Below, piece after piece: positions 21,596 to 33,913 of a stretch of DNA of 64,000 bases (positions within the stretch are counted from its first letter, which is position 1; every line of letters begins with the position of its first letter). Origin of the DNA: Dryas octopetala (Eukaryota; Streptophyta; Magnoliopsida; Rosales; Rosaceae); the NCBI GenBank assembly GCA_963921425.1, contig OY992833.1:23670698-23734697 (forward strand), given 5' to 3'. The notes under the pieces were generated by a model. That model was not told where the DNA came from, searched no databases, and worked only from the letters and a program-made list of their open reading frames with translations. The position numbers and the translations under genes are program-made.

Positions 21596-24075
21596 TCTTT
21601 ACTAGAGCAATTTTAAATGTTTATATCCTTGGTGCATTTCAAATTGTACCTAGTGACATTTCAAGTCATGTTTTGACGTTTCCCAAGTCATACCCTAAAG
21701 TTTCTCAAGTCGTTCATTTGGGCATTTACAGTCGTTCCTTAGGGCTTCACAAGTCGTTCATTGAAAATTTCAATTCATACCTCAAGAGATTTTAAATGTT
21801 TATACCTTTGGTGCATTTCGAATTGTACCTACTGACATTCCAAGTCATGTTTTGACGCTTCCTAAGTCATAATCTAGAGTTTCTCAAGTCGTTTCTTAAG
21901 GCATCTTCAGTCGTTCCTTAAAACATCCCAAGTCGTTTCTTGAAAATTTCAGTTTGTAACTCTAGAGATTTTAAATGTTTATACCCTTTGTTCATTTCAA
22001 ATTATACCTAGTGACATCTAAAATCATTACTTAACGCTTCCAAAGTCATACCTTAAAGTTTCTCAAGTCGTTCCTTAGGACATTCTTAGTCGTTCGTTGA
22101 AAATTTCAGTTCGTACCTTGAGGTATTTTAATTGTTTATACTCTTAATGCATTTCAAATTGTACTTAGTGGCATTCTAAGTCATGTTTTGACGCTTCCCA
22201 AGTCATACCCTATAGTTTCTCAAGTCGTTCCTTAGATCATCTCAAGTCATTCCTTAGGGCATCTCCAACTGTTTCTTGAGAATTTCAATTCGTACCTCGA
22301 GGTATTTTAAATGTTTATATCATTGGTGCATTTCAAATAGTACGAAGTGACATTCCAAGTCATCTTTTGACGCTTCCCAAGTGATACTCTACAGTTTCTT
22401 GAGTCGTTTATTTGGACATCTTCAGTCGTTCCTTAAGACATCTTAAGTCGTTCGTTAAAAATTTTAGTTTGTAACTAGAGCAATTTTAAATGTTTATAGT
22501 CTTGGTGCATTTCAAATCGTACTTAGTGACATTCTAAGTCATCTTTTGACGTTTCCCACGTTATACCTTAGAGTTTCTCAAGTCGTTCCTTAAGGCATCC
22601 CAAGTTGTTCCTTGAGAATTTCAGTTCGTACTTCGAGGTATTTTAAATCATTATATCCTTGGTGCATTTCAAATTGTACCAAGTTATATTTCAAGTCATG
22701 TTTTGACGCTTCCCAAGTCATACCATAGAGTTTCTCAAGTCGTTCCTTACAGCATATCTAATCATTTTTTAGGGCATTCCAAGTCATTCGTTGAAAATTT
22801 CAGTTTGTTACTTGAGAGATTTTAATTGTTTATACCCTTGGTCCATTTCAAATTGTACTTATTGACATCCTAAGTCATGACTCAACGCTTCCAAAGTCAT
22901 ACTTGAGAGTTTCTCAAGTTGTTCCTTAGGGCATCTACAGTCATTCCTTACGACATCCCAAGTCGTTTGTTGAAAATTTCAGTTCGTACCTCGAGTTATT
23001 TTAAATGTTTATACCCTTAGTGCATTTCAAACTGTACCTAGTAATATTCCAAATCAAGTTTTGACGTTTCCGAAGTTATAACCTAGAGTTTCTCAAGTCG
23101 TTTCTTAGGGCATCTCAAGTCGTTTATTAATAATTTCAGTTCATACCTCGAGGCATTTTAAATGTTTATACCCTTGGTATTTTTAAATTGGTACCTAGTG
23201 ATATTTCAAATCATGTTTTGACGCTTCCTAAATCATATCCTATAGTTTCTCAAGTCGTTCCTTAAGGCATTTTATGTTGTTCTTTTGGGCATCGCAAGTT
23301 GTTCGTTGAAAATTTTAATTTATAACTCGAGTGATTTTAAATGTTTATACCCTTAGTGCATTTCAAATTGTAACTAGTGACATTCCAAGTCATGTTTTGA
23401 CGCTTCTCAAATCATACCCTAGAGTTTCTGAAGTCGTTTCTTTGGGCATCTTAAGTCGTTCCTTAGGGCATCCCAAGTCATTTCATGAGAATTCAGTTTG
23501 TATCTCGAGTTATTTTAAATATTTATACCCTTAGTGCATTTCAAGTCGAAATGCACTAAGAGTATAAACAATTAAAATACTTCGAAATACGAACTGAAAT
23601 TTTCAACGAACGAATAGGGATGTCCTAAGAAACGACTAGAGATGCCCTAAGGAACGAATTGAGAAACTTTAATGTATGACATTGGAAGTGTTGAGTAATG
23701 ACTTGGGACGTCACTAAGTATAATTTGAAATAGACCAATAGTATAAATATTTAAAATCTCTAGACTTACAAACTAAAATTTTCAATAAACGACTTGAGAT
23801 GCCTTAAAGAACGACTGAAGATGCCCTAAGAAATAACTTGAAAAACTTTAGAGTATGAGTTGGGAAGCGTCAACACATGACTTAGAATGTCACTAGGTAC
23901 AATTTGAAATGCATCAAGGGTATAAACATTTAAAATCCCTTGAGTTACGAACTGAAATTTTCAACGAACGACTTGTGAAGCGCTAAAGAACGACTGGAAA
24001 TACCCAAATGAACGACTTGAGAAACTCTAAGGTATGACTTTGGAAATGTCAAAACATGACTTGATATGTCATAGA
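21595..24075. repeat. Satellite-like array with inverted second half
   Basis: The phrase TGCATTTCAAATTGTACC and a set of CAAGTCGTTCCTTAGGGC-like phrases recur about twelve times. Starts of CATTTC fall near 21635, 21814, 21993, 22150, 22329, 22508, 22665, 22844, 23023, 23179, 23359 and 23537. Spacings are 179, 179 and 157, repeated, which gives a higher-order period of 515 bp. At about 23546 the sequence turns round (TTAGTGCATTTC then GAAATGCACTAA), and about three units continue in reverse complement (near 23548, 23727, 23906) to about 24070. Units are diverged and non-coding. Confidence 0.88.
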
Positions 24076-24396
24076 TTCATTTATTAAATATTATCATGAA
24101 CCGCTAGGAGTTAAAATATAATGTGATTAGACAATATAATCATATGATCTTTAACATTACTCATAATAATGTTACATAAAAATTCAAAATATAAAGAAAC
24201 ACAACATTCACTCTTTAATTAAAAGCTCCAATAATACAACTAGCCAAGCAGTGTTTTGGCCGGACGCACACAAAATTAAAGTTGAAAAAAGAAACCAAAA
24301 AAATGAAAACCACACCATTATTGATGACAGGAGACTGAGTAGAGCAAGCATAAACAACACATTACAATATTACAACAGATGGACAAGTAATATTGT

Positions 24397-24658
24397 TTAG
24401 TTGTAGGCATCATGGTGCTCCAAGAGGTAGCTCTCAATGAGCTTGAAGAGGTGTGAGGCCTTCTCTTTGCCTGCCTTAACATGCTCTTCCTTGATCTCAA
24501 CATCACCTTTGGCATAGTATTCACTGGTGCTCTTGATGATGGAACCTCCATCTGCAGATGCCACCAACTTGGTCTCGTAACAGATCTTCTCAAGTGAGTC
24601 AGAGATACCATCTCCTTCAATCACACTGTACTTGTACACAAAGTTCTCTTTGTTGATT
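24397..24658 (-). pseudogene. Truncated PR-10 copy (part of exon 2 only), copy G
   Basis: On the minus strand the frame matches genes E and F from [10 protein letters not shown] (here NKENF) to the stop codon after LEHHDAYN, but homology stops abruptly at about 24658 within exon 2. The first part of exon 2, the intron, exon 1 and the promoter are absent. The sequence downstream of the stop (24397 down to about 24180) mirrors the 3' flank of gene F. It is therefore the far arm of an inverted duplication of gene F, cut off within the gene. No complete product can be made. Confidence 0.9.
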
Positions 24659-24659
24659 A

Positions 24660-26160
24660 ACAATAAAAGGAAAATTATAATATTACACAAACCTCGACAC
24701 ATTACAATATTACACCAGAGTATTGTTCTATAAATAACAATATGAGTCTTTCTTAAACTAAGACCGGTAGTGATTTAGGGTTTTTAATTAAGTCCTTTTA
24801 TTTTATTTTTTTGACGGCTTTATGTTAGATTTTAACTCCAAGAAATTGAGCTCCGCCCAAAACCTCGGAGTTACAACCTAATATGCAGCCTCTACAAAGT
24901 TTATTTTACACACTAAAAGGGAAAATACATTTCAAATATGGAGAAAGCCTTCAAATCGAGGAAGGACTTTATTATGAATTAAAAAAAATTTCTTATAAAT
25001 TTTAAAACACTTTCGGTTTTCATCTAAAAACTGTTTTTCTAATGGACCTAAACCTAATTATTTCTTAATACAATAAACAAATCTCATCTACTACATAGTG
25101 CAGTCTGACCGGCTAATATTCCAACATTTGTATACCTACATGAACATGACTTAGGAGGACTTAGCAATGGGTCAAGTTTTTGTGGGTTCGTGTCGTGTTC
25201 ATGTCGAGTAAAAAAGGGCTCAATCTGAATACAACTAATTAAGCTAATGAGTGAAAAAGTGCCAATAGGAATACGACATGAAAATAACGGTGAACAAAAC
25301 ACAACTTATTTCACTCGTTAAGACATATTCCCATACTAAATGTAAGTTGACTCGTTTCAACCCTTTTTTTTAATAAAAAAAAACAAATCAATAAATAAAA
25401 AGGCTACTAAATTATAAAAATATCTTTATTCTTAACTTGTTCAAATGAGTTTTGTGGGTTGATACAAAAATGACTCATTAGCTTAACAAGTGAATAATGG
25501 GTCTACACAATTTCAATACAACAAGATAAACCTCAACTCAAAAACTGAATTTTTATGTAAAATCGTGTGGTGTTAACGAGTTGTGTACAGTTTTGTCAAA
25601 TCTAATGAATAGAGAAAGTATGCCTACTGGAATTCATACCATAACTACAACCATGAGTGCTTAAGCTCATAGACAACTGATTGAAGCCTGCACGAAAAAT
25701 ACATGACCTTCAAATTCAATCAAATTGTACTTGCCTACGGTGCTCCTCGCACACACTCTCTCTCTCTCTCTCTCTCTCTTGAGAATTGAAGGGCAGTTAG
25801 TCTTTTAATGGGCCGGTTCAAGGCCCAGAAGGCCGATCTGACCTCAGTACAGTGTGGGCTTTGTTGAGTTGGGCCCGGACCCACCTCTAAGAAAAGAGTT
25901 GCAGGCAAACCCATATTCCCTGCAGAACGCATCTGAGAGCAGAGATTCGTATAAAATAAGGAAGTCTATCTCTGCTTGCTTTCCATTTCCAGGACATGTT
26001 CGTCATTTCTACATCTGGAGGGACAACCATCGTAATTTGAGAAGTGCTATAAAAACGTAAGCGCTCTCTCTCTAGAACAAGACCACAAGCTCTTCTGGAC
26101 TCTTCGCTTTCCTTCAAAAACCCCTTTGAGCTTTCCTCTGCTAAACCATAATACTGTCTA
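24660..26160. other. Intergenic stretch, no gene seen
   Basis: It is AT-rich. A region at about 25160-25600 with phrases such as GGGTTCGTGTCGTGTTCATG may be an old non-autonomous DNA element, but I could not fix its ends. A CT microsatellite lies at 25755-25780. A TATA-like segment at 26048-26055 may belong to the DUF789 gene that follows. Confidence 0.4.
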
Positions 26161-26210
26161 AAACATAAATAGCCCAATACGACGCCGCATACTGGTTCTG
26201 TTTTCCGGCA

Positions 26211-28759
26211 ATGTCAGGATACGGTGGGGTTTCGATCGGTCGGACTCGGGGCGAGAACCGGTTCTACAACCCGCCCGCGATACGCCAACGCCAGCAGCAG
26301 CAGCTGCGACAGAAGCAAGAGCAAGAGAAGCAGAGGGCGTCGGTTTCGGTGGAGTCCGACGACTGTGCCACGTCGCATAGTTCCGGGTCGGGTGGGGGAG
26401 TGGTCACCGATGCCACGAATTTGGATCGGTTCCTCGAGTACACCACGCCCGTGGTTCAGGCTCAGTATTTCCCCAAGGTAATTGGAAAATCATAAATTTT
26501 TCATTGAAAAAACATAGCTTGTTTTCTGGGCTTTGAAGCTTTTGTTGGTTTCCGGGAAAAATATAGTTGAATTGGGCTCAAACGTTTCAGATAATAGAAC
26601 TTGGGAGAGTGAATTTTGTACATTTATGTGGCATTGCTAAAAAATTGTGAAATTTCTGATCTTTATCACTTTAAACACTCCAAATTTAGCTCAATACATT
26701 TAGTCTGTCTAACTTGAACTGAAATTTTCGAACTTTTAAGAATTATGCTTATTGGATTGTTTTGGATTTGGCGTGCTGGTTATGTAATTGGACATGGGTT
26801 TCTTATGTGGTGGCATTTTGTTGTTGATCGATAGACGAGCGTGAAGGGATGGAGGACTCTTGAGCCAGAGTTGCGTCCCCACTTTGTGCTCGGAGATTTA
26901 TGGGAATCGTTCAAGGAGTGGAGCGCATACGGGGCGGGTGTCCCTCTTTTGTTAAATGGGAGTGACTCTGTCATCCAGTACTATGTGCCTTACTTGTCTG
27001 CCATTCAGCTCTATGTAGACCCATCAAAGCCCTCCACAAGAATAAGGTGAGCAATTTTTTTAAATATAACACCTTCAATCAAGTCAATCTGTGTTAGTTT
27101 TTCTACTTAAGTACTCTGTCATAAATTCATAATTTATTTTTGTAGCTTCTACCTTAATGCAATTTGTTTGTTTCAATGCTGCTGTTCATACTTTAGTGTA
27201 TCTAGCTTATGGGTTTGGACAAAAATTTCAATTTGTGGGGAACCTCTCGAGGAACTTTGAATTTAGTGAGTGAAGCAGATGGGGTGCAATTTATTATTAT
27301 TTTTGGTTTCCTTGTACTTGTCTTGAGGTTGTTCAGTATGACCTCATGGTTGATTCACGCTTTAAGACTTAGTTGCCCCAATTATAAGACAGACCTATAA
27401 GCTTAGGAAGGTCAAGGTATCTCATGATCTGTCTGATACTTTATCCTGCTATATTCATGTCCTCATTTACTGGCCTTTCACTAATAGCCTAAAAACTGTT
27501 TTACGAAATCTACCAATATCTTGAATGAATGGTCAAGATGATTATAGATACAACTTGGTTGATTGGGTCACATTTTTTCTCCACTTCTAGTTGGCGATTG
27601 CAGTATATGAGGATATGAGATGTGTCGTTGTCAAGCTCCGTAGGGCAAATGGCTGTGGTAGTAGGCAGTGGGAAAGATAGATTGTCAAGGTAGGTTCTGA
27701 AGGTGAATTATTGAAATGGAATGGGGTTGGTCTAGTCGGCAGGTGAAGCACCTTGTAGGCTGTCGATTACCAAGATCTTGATATAATGCATGGTGGTGTA
27801 CTTGGCAGGTGAGTGGTTTATAATGTTACTTTGGGGTAAAGTGAGATGTCTGTGGTTTTTTTTTTTTTTGGCACAATCTCAACTTGACTTGGCAAGACAT
27901 TGTATGGAGTTACCTGGTAATAATTAGTATGAAATTATCCTTGGCTTTAGTGAAATATGCCACAGTAGTGGAGCCAGAGAATTACCTATTTGAGCTGTGG
28001 CTAAAATTATAGAGCGACACAAACTCAATGCTCATTCAGAGTAGATCAATATTTCGGTTAGTAACTGTTTGTGTACACATAATTTTACATTTGTGTGCAT
28101 CTTGTTACAGGAGGCCTGGTGATGAGAGCGATGCTGAGTCATCAAGGGATACATGTAGTGATGGCAGCAGTGATTATGGAACAGAAAGAGGATTCAACAG
28201 TGTTGTTTATAATGCTCGGAATTCGCAGAACATTACAGATGTAAGTGGCCATGGTTGGAATAGTGCCTTACCAAGAAATAAACCCTTCACTGGTTCCTCG
28301 AGTGATGAAAGTGAGATTTGCAACCCTTCAGGTCAGCTCATATTTCAATATTTGGAGCATGATCAACCATTCGGTCGTGAACCTTTGGCTGATAAGGCAA
28401 GTCTCGTCCCTCAACACTTAACACATTGAATTTAATTTTTTCCTTTTTTAATTTTGTTGTAACATACGCTCATCACTAGCATCCAACAGATTTCAGTTCT
28501 TGCGTCTCAATTTCCAGAGCTGAGGGCATACAGGAGCTGTGATTTATCACCTTCTAGTTGGGTTTCTGTGGCATGGTATGCCTTTTTTTACTCGTGATAT
28601 GTACACACAGGATTGATACATATGTGACATAAATCTAAAAGTTGCTATGTACCTTCTTGATAAAGGTATCCCATATATAGGATACCTACAGGTCCAACAT
28701 TACAGAGCCTAGATGCCTGCTTCTTGACCTTTCATTCCCTGTCAACTCCCATAAAGGGT

Positions 28760-28833
<74 letters not shown>

Positions 28834-29196
28834 GTATACATATATATATATATATCAATTCCTCTCCCTCTACATAACTGGCATATGCCTGCACATTCTT
28901 GTTTTGCAAGTCACGTTATGGTTATCATGTTGTCTGGGACAGGTACAAGCACTGATAGGCTCCGTTTCAGTGGTGCACGGAGTAGAGAGGTTCAAAATGC
29001 TGATTTCAAGCTCTCATTGCCAACCTTTGGGCTTGCTTTCTACAAGTTCAAGGTTTCCTTTTGGAATCCTAATGGAGTATACGAATGTCAAAAGGCTAAT
29101 TCTCTGCTGCGAGCAGCTGACAACTGGCTAAGGCTATTGCAAGTTAATCATCCTGATTTTAATTTCTTTGTGTCCCACAGCACGCCAAGGAGGTGA
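26211..29196 (+). CDS. DUF789 family protein
   Basis: Six exons can be joined in frame: 26211-26477, 26835-27046, 28111-28396, 28490-28575, 28666-28757 and 28943-29196, giving 398 residues. Conserved DUF789 phrases are visible in order: [13 protein letters not shown] near residue 70, [20 protein letters not shown] at the start of exon 2, YFVP-like [12 protein letters not shown], a Ser/Asp-rich loop in exon 3, [17 protein letters not shown] across exons 4 and 5, and [20 protein letters not shown] near the C-terminus. All join in matching phases. Intron 3 has a GC-AG border (AAG then GCAAGT). Intron 5 begins directly with a long CT repeat. No biochemical role is established for the family that I can name. 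Complete in appearance. Confidence 0.9.
28762..28831 (+). repeat. (CT)35 microsatellite at a splice donor
   Basis: An uninterrupted run of 35 CT dinucleotides begins four bases after the donor of intron 5 of the DUF789 gene (GGGTAA then CTCT) and passes into a short TA-rich stretch. Its length is likely to vary among individuals. Confidence 0.95.
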
Positions 29197-29249
29197 GAAA
29201 GAGAGTTATCGCTGGTCAGCTTATAGTTATCATCCCAATTTACAATGGA

Positions 29250-31240
29250 TATAACCTACCGAAGGAGAACCCTATTCACCAGCCAGTTTTTCTTATGTTA
29301 TTGGTTGGATAACAGTGTTCGCACTCCTGTCCTTATATTACGTAGATTTGGCCCGCTCATATCTAATGTTACATTAAAGCAGGATTAAGAAAGTGTTGTA
29401 ATCGTGGCTTTTGTGAGGTGAGGGCTTGTTAGGCCGAAAGAAGAACAGTGATGAAACTATCATTAATAAAGGCCTTTTAATTTGGGGAGTGTGCTTCAGA
29501 ATGGGCGTCATGTATTGGGTCAGGGATTTTGATGTTAACTCTTAGTCAATTTGCGATTGCGCAGTTTAGGGTGATGATCTCTCAGGAGCAAGTCTGTAGC
29601 TGTTGACTTTTTTTTTTTTTATATAACTATTCAGATGATGATGAAAAGTTACACTGATCTTTGTTTATGTATGTATATGATCTTTGGTATGTTTAATTGT
29701 ACCATGTGTTGATGGTTCAATTAAACATGAAAATGTTCTCTTATGAATATGTATAATGTGAACCTGTGACAAACTAACAGTGAGCATATACTCGTATGAA
29801 TAATATGGATGTCTTTGCGTTCATATTTTGCTACGGCTGATGGCAGATTGTGTCAAATGGACTTTTGTTGTGCCTGCCTGGTTAACCCAGACTTGTTTTA
29901 ATTCAAGGATGGCAGTGGGTTAAGTTTAGAAGTGATAAGTATTATAAAAAGAACAATTTCTTGGAATTATTTTCAGAAGAGCTGGACTCGTCTTGTTAGC
30001 CAGACTCAATTAGCTTATTGTTAGGGAGTAAATCAAAAGGGGTTTCCATAGTGTAATCCTCAGAGCAAAGGCTCTATTATTTGGAAGGAATGCAAGAACT
30101 AAGAAGCTTTGGGAGTTGTTTAGCAAAGGAATGGAATTCAATTTTTGCTATCTGCCCCTAAACCTAAAACTAACCTTCAATTAAAAACGAAAGAAAATTT
30201 AAAAGCAGGGGGTTGATGGACAGGCCTGCTAGGTGGGCCTTGCCTACATTGTCAACTCTAGGCTAGGCCCAAAATGAAAAGCCAGCATGGCCCTATTTTG
30301 TAGAAGTGAACTACTCACATTAAATTGAAAACTTGATCCCCCTATTTGAAAGCTATATACCTACACGTTGAAGCGCAATCAATCACCCTAAGAGTATGGT
30401 GTTGTCTATGATTATAGCTATAGAAAAACTACTATGCTATTGCAACCCAAATTTTTGCTCCAATGGTACAATGCTATGTTGTACGTTGTAACTATTCTAA
30501 GTTTTTCTGATTTGTGGGACCCGCGATGCAGCAGCCCTCCAATAAGCTTATTGAGTAACAAGTTTAGCATATAGCTATAATAGCTATAGCCTTCCAATTG
30601 GAAATGATTTTAAGATTTTTCACAAAAATCTCTAAATATAGCTATAGAGATAGCATATAGCATAGCGAAATGTACAAGAAACGAATTTAGTACGGTTTAC
30701 CATCCAGACAGAGCAACATGGCAAAATGGTTAAATGCAGAGCCTTAATGCTTCCACATACAATAGGGGACCCCTGAGACATGGTATCGCTCAATCAGCAC
30801 TCCAGTCTTTCCCACCTCCGGTCATTGATTCGAGAACAAACAACCAGACCACCAGATATTTCCTTGGGGCTGTAAGCCAATAAGAACACTAACATTTGCG
30901 ATTATGGGAAGTATCCTCTCATATTCCCCCAAAAGAAAAATATAAAAAAATAAATTATATTTTCATATTCCGTTTGATTTTTGTATCCCCCAGGACTTAT
31001 GATCATTACAACTATGCACATTTATTCCTTGATAACCTTGGAAAGTTATCAAGAACGTGGAGAAAGGAGGTAAACACCAAATTGAATAAGTAGTTCCATA
31101 TTTCCATTATCCACATACAGCTCTAAGTACAATACAAATACATAGTTGTTCTGATCTATAACTATTACCGATTGTTACACATAGAGAACCACTTAGTTCC
31201 ATTTCCGTGATACTTGGTCTCTGGTCCTAACTTATCAGTG
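29250..31240. other. Intergenic stretch, 3' UTR and AT-rich sequence
   Basis: The first few hundred bases are the likely 3' UTR of the DUF789 gene. At about 30411-30640 phrases such as TAGCTATAG are arranged in near-mirror fashion and may be a MITE relic. No coding sequence is recognised. Confidence 0.4.
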
Positions 31241-31242
31241 CC

Positions 31243-31432
31243 ATATCCAGTACTCGTGCTTCTAACTCATAAGTCATCAAGAATAGTGGACATATCAGTA
31301 ATCCTTGCACAAACTTATACTTCCGAGCCTTCTCCAAGAATATCCAGTACTCGTGCTTCTAACTCATAAGTCATCAAGAATAGTGGACATCAGTAATCCT
31401 TGCACAAACTTACACTTCCGAGCTTTCTCCTC
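31243..31432. repeat. 97-bp tandem duplication of the end of the Di19 gene
   Basis: The segment starting ATATCCAGTACTCGTGCTTC occurs at 31243 and again at 31340, a shift of 97 bp. The second copy contains the real last codons and stop of the Di19 gene (stop at 31364-31366). The first copy lies beyond the stop in the gene's orientation and has a 2-bp difference (GGACATATCAG against GGACATCAG) that would break the frame, as expected for a non-coding duplicate. Confidence 0.9.
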
Positions 31433-33687
31433 TTGGTCCTTCAATGATAGCGGTGGTTGAGCAGCCTTTCTGTTAGCCATAGACATGAAACAGAAACACA
31501 TAAATTAAACACATCCATGGTATACACACCAAAACACTACAACTCAATATTAACATTATACATCCATGGTTTGTTTTTCTTGATTAAAAAACAAGATACA
31601 GGGATTCACATTTATTGCTCAGACACCAAACAAAAGCACTTACACCAAAAAGAAATAACTAGTTATGCCAATTGCTCATACCTTTCCAAGGGCTCTTCCT
31701 CTGTGCTTTCCTTTACAAAAGGTGCTTCAACTAAAGGATGGGGTTGTGCACTCTCATGTTCGTCAGGTGGGTTATATATAAAAGACGACAACAATGGATC
31801 AGGTTCTGTATTTGAGGAAACGAGGAACGAAGAACCTCCTAGAAGGGCTTGTAAACTTCCTTCTCGCAGCTCTTTCCTCAATATAGAAAATGTTGAATTA
31901 GATCCCCTGCGAAATTTCCTCTTGCGCTGAACGTAATCTATAGTCAAGGAACACATAACTCCTTTCTCTAGACTTAAGAAGGAAACATGACCAAAATATT
32001 AACAAACATGGAAGGGAAAGTTACCCAAGTTTTGATGGAGGATAATGACTATTGTAGAAAAAAAGGGTGACTCATGCAACAGATACATGAAAATATGCTA
32101 GAGAGAATCCAAAGTCAAAGGCCACATTTTTAACAAAACAACCAATTCTGGTTATTATACATTTATACCCACATGTTGTCTCACCACAATAAAAGTTCTC
32201 TTTTTCTAAAACACAGAACAATCAACATCTTAAACCCCCTAGTGAATTAGAAATGTGAACATATTTTTGCATGAAATTTGGGGAAAAAATGAAGATAAAG
32301 GTCTTATTTAGACACAGATGATTTCCCGTTACATCGTTGTTTAGATGGCTTTAACCAACTACACCCAATTAAATTGTAAATTAAACTAGCTACCATATTC
32401 ATCAGATAAAAACTTCATTTTATTATTAATTTGAATATAAGTAATTCAACCACATAGATAGAGATCTTGCTTCTTGCATCATTGAACCAAATCTCGATGG
32501 TAATGAGCATGTATGTAAATCATAACCATAACAAGCACAGAAAAATCCAAAATCAAATCAAAACTCAATAAAGGATATTTTTAACAAACTCCCATGTTGC
32601 GTGGTAATATGGCTCACAAGATTTGCTCCCACCCTCTTCGCACAAACTGGACAGACCTGGGAAAAGAGAAAGAAAGGAATATTTAAAACAATAACAATAA
32701 TGGGCAGGTCCATAAACAAGTCAAAAGAAGCATTCTCTATTTTTTACTTAATTAAAAAAGCAACTTATATCTACATCAACAAAGAATGACCCTACTAAAC
32801 CAGCTCCTAAATAATAGCTCAAACCCATCATTCAATGAGTCACACTCAACAAACAGGGCCAGATACTTGTCTAGAGTTGAGCATACCACACAACATTAAG
32901 AAGAAAAGTGCCAATATTGTCTTTCCAAAAAGCTTCAAACATAAGATGATCAATTATCTTGTCTCACCATCACTTAGCACATGAACCGCATCAAACATCA
33001 TAACAAAACCCATCTCAGTGAAAACCAATCCTTCTATCCACTAATTCGCAACTCAAACCTACTCAAGTAAAGGGAAGTTCTACTCAATGAAACACAGATT
33101 TCAAAGAAATATAACCCCTTTGACAACCAGAGCCAAAAGGCCCAAAACCCAGGAAAAAACTAAGTAAGCTGCTAGCATGCCTTTGAATTCCATCACAATA
33201 CATTTCCACCAGAAACATAATGAAACAACCACAGCAAAAATTGTTCCTTTCTAAGCTCAAATTAAAACTAAACATCCACACACACGCAATAACAAAAGGC
33301 AAACTTGAAAGCTCGTAGCTTTCCACACTGCCAATAACAAAGCTAATTGCTATTAATTAAAAAAAATGCAAAACTTCAAAATTAAATACCCCATTCTTAG
33401 CCTCCACCGGATGTTCCTCGTCGATGTGACAACAAAGCCCAACAACATCGAAATCCTCGGCGCAGAAAGGGCACAAAAACTCGGCCTTCAACTCATCGTC
33501 TCCATCAATTTCTTCGTGTCCGAACAGATCTGTAATCAACCACGATGATCAACACCAAACAAAATTCCATAAGAGAAAGGAAAACAAAAAAGCATTGAGG
33601 GGCAGTTTGGGAAAACTGACCAGATCGAGATTGGTACCGCCTTGACGAAGAGGTAGAGAAAATCGAGCTCCACGAATCAGAGTCCAT
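31364..33687 (-). CDS. Di19: Di19-type drought-induced zinc-finger protein
   Basis: Five exons on the minus strand, 33687-33621, 33529-33390, 32656-32579, 31932-31682 and 31469-31364, give 213 residues, the family's usual size. The start reads MDSDSWSSIFSTSSSRRYQS. The first Cys2His2-type finger is FLCPFCAEDFDVVGLCCHID and the second is VCPVCAKRVGANLVSHITTQ in exon 3. Then come the basic QRKRKFRRG (likely nuclear localisation) and the conserved KELREGSLQALLGG and EPDPLLSSFI. The end is QGLLMSTILDDL. Di19 proteins are nuclear and respond to drought, salt or ABA. Intron 3 has AT-AC ends of U12 type (donor ATATCCTTT). Upstream lie a TATA box and three CACGTG motifs. Confidence 0.93.
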
Positions 33688-33913
33688 TCTGATACACTGA
33701 ATTAATTATGGCGATGGTGAAATTCGTAAGCCTGAATCGAATTTTGGTCGGATTTTATAAGCAGAGAGAAACCCTAGAAAAGATTGAGGGAAACGAAAGG
33801 AGAAAAAGGGGAGTACTTGTGTGTGTGTGAGTGTGTGTGAGAGGAAGTGACCAAGAAATTGCGTGAGAGAGAACACAGAGACTCTCTACCGAACTTCCGG
33901 AGGGGGTTAACCT

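Noticed and set aside
30700..30860. Possible SINE with A-box-like AATGGTTAAATG and B-box-like GATTCGAG
   Set aside because: The two boxes are about 100 bases apart, too far for a usual tRNA-derived promoter, and no poly-A tail or target duplication is clear.
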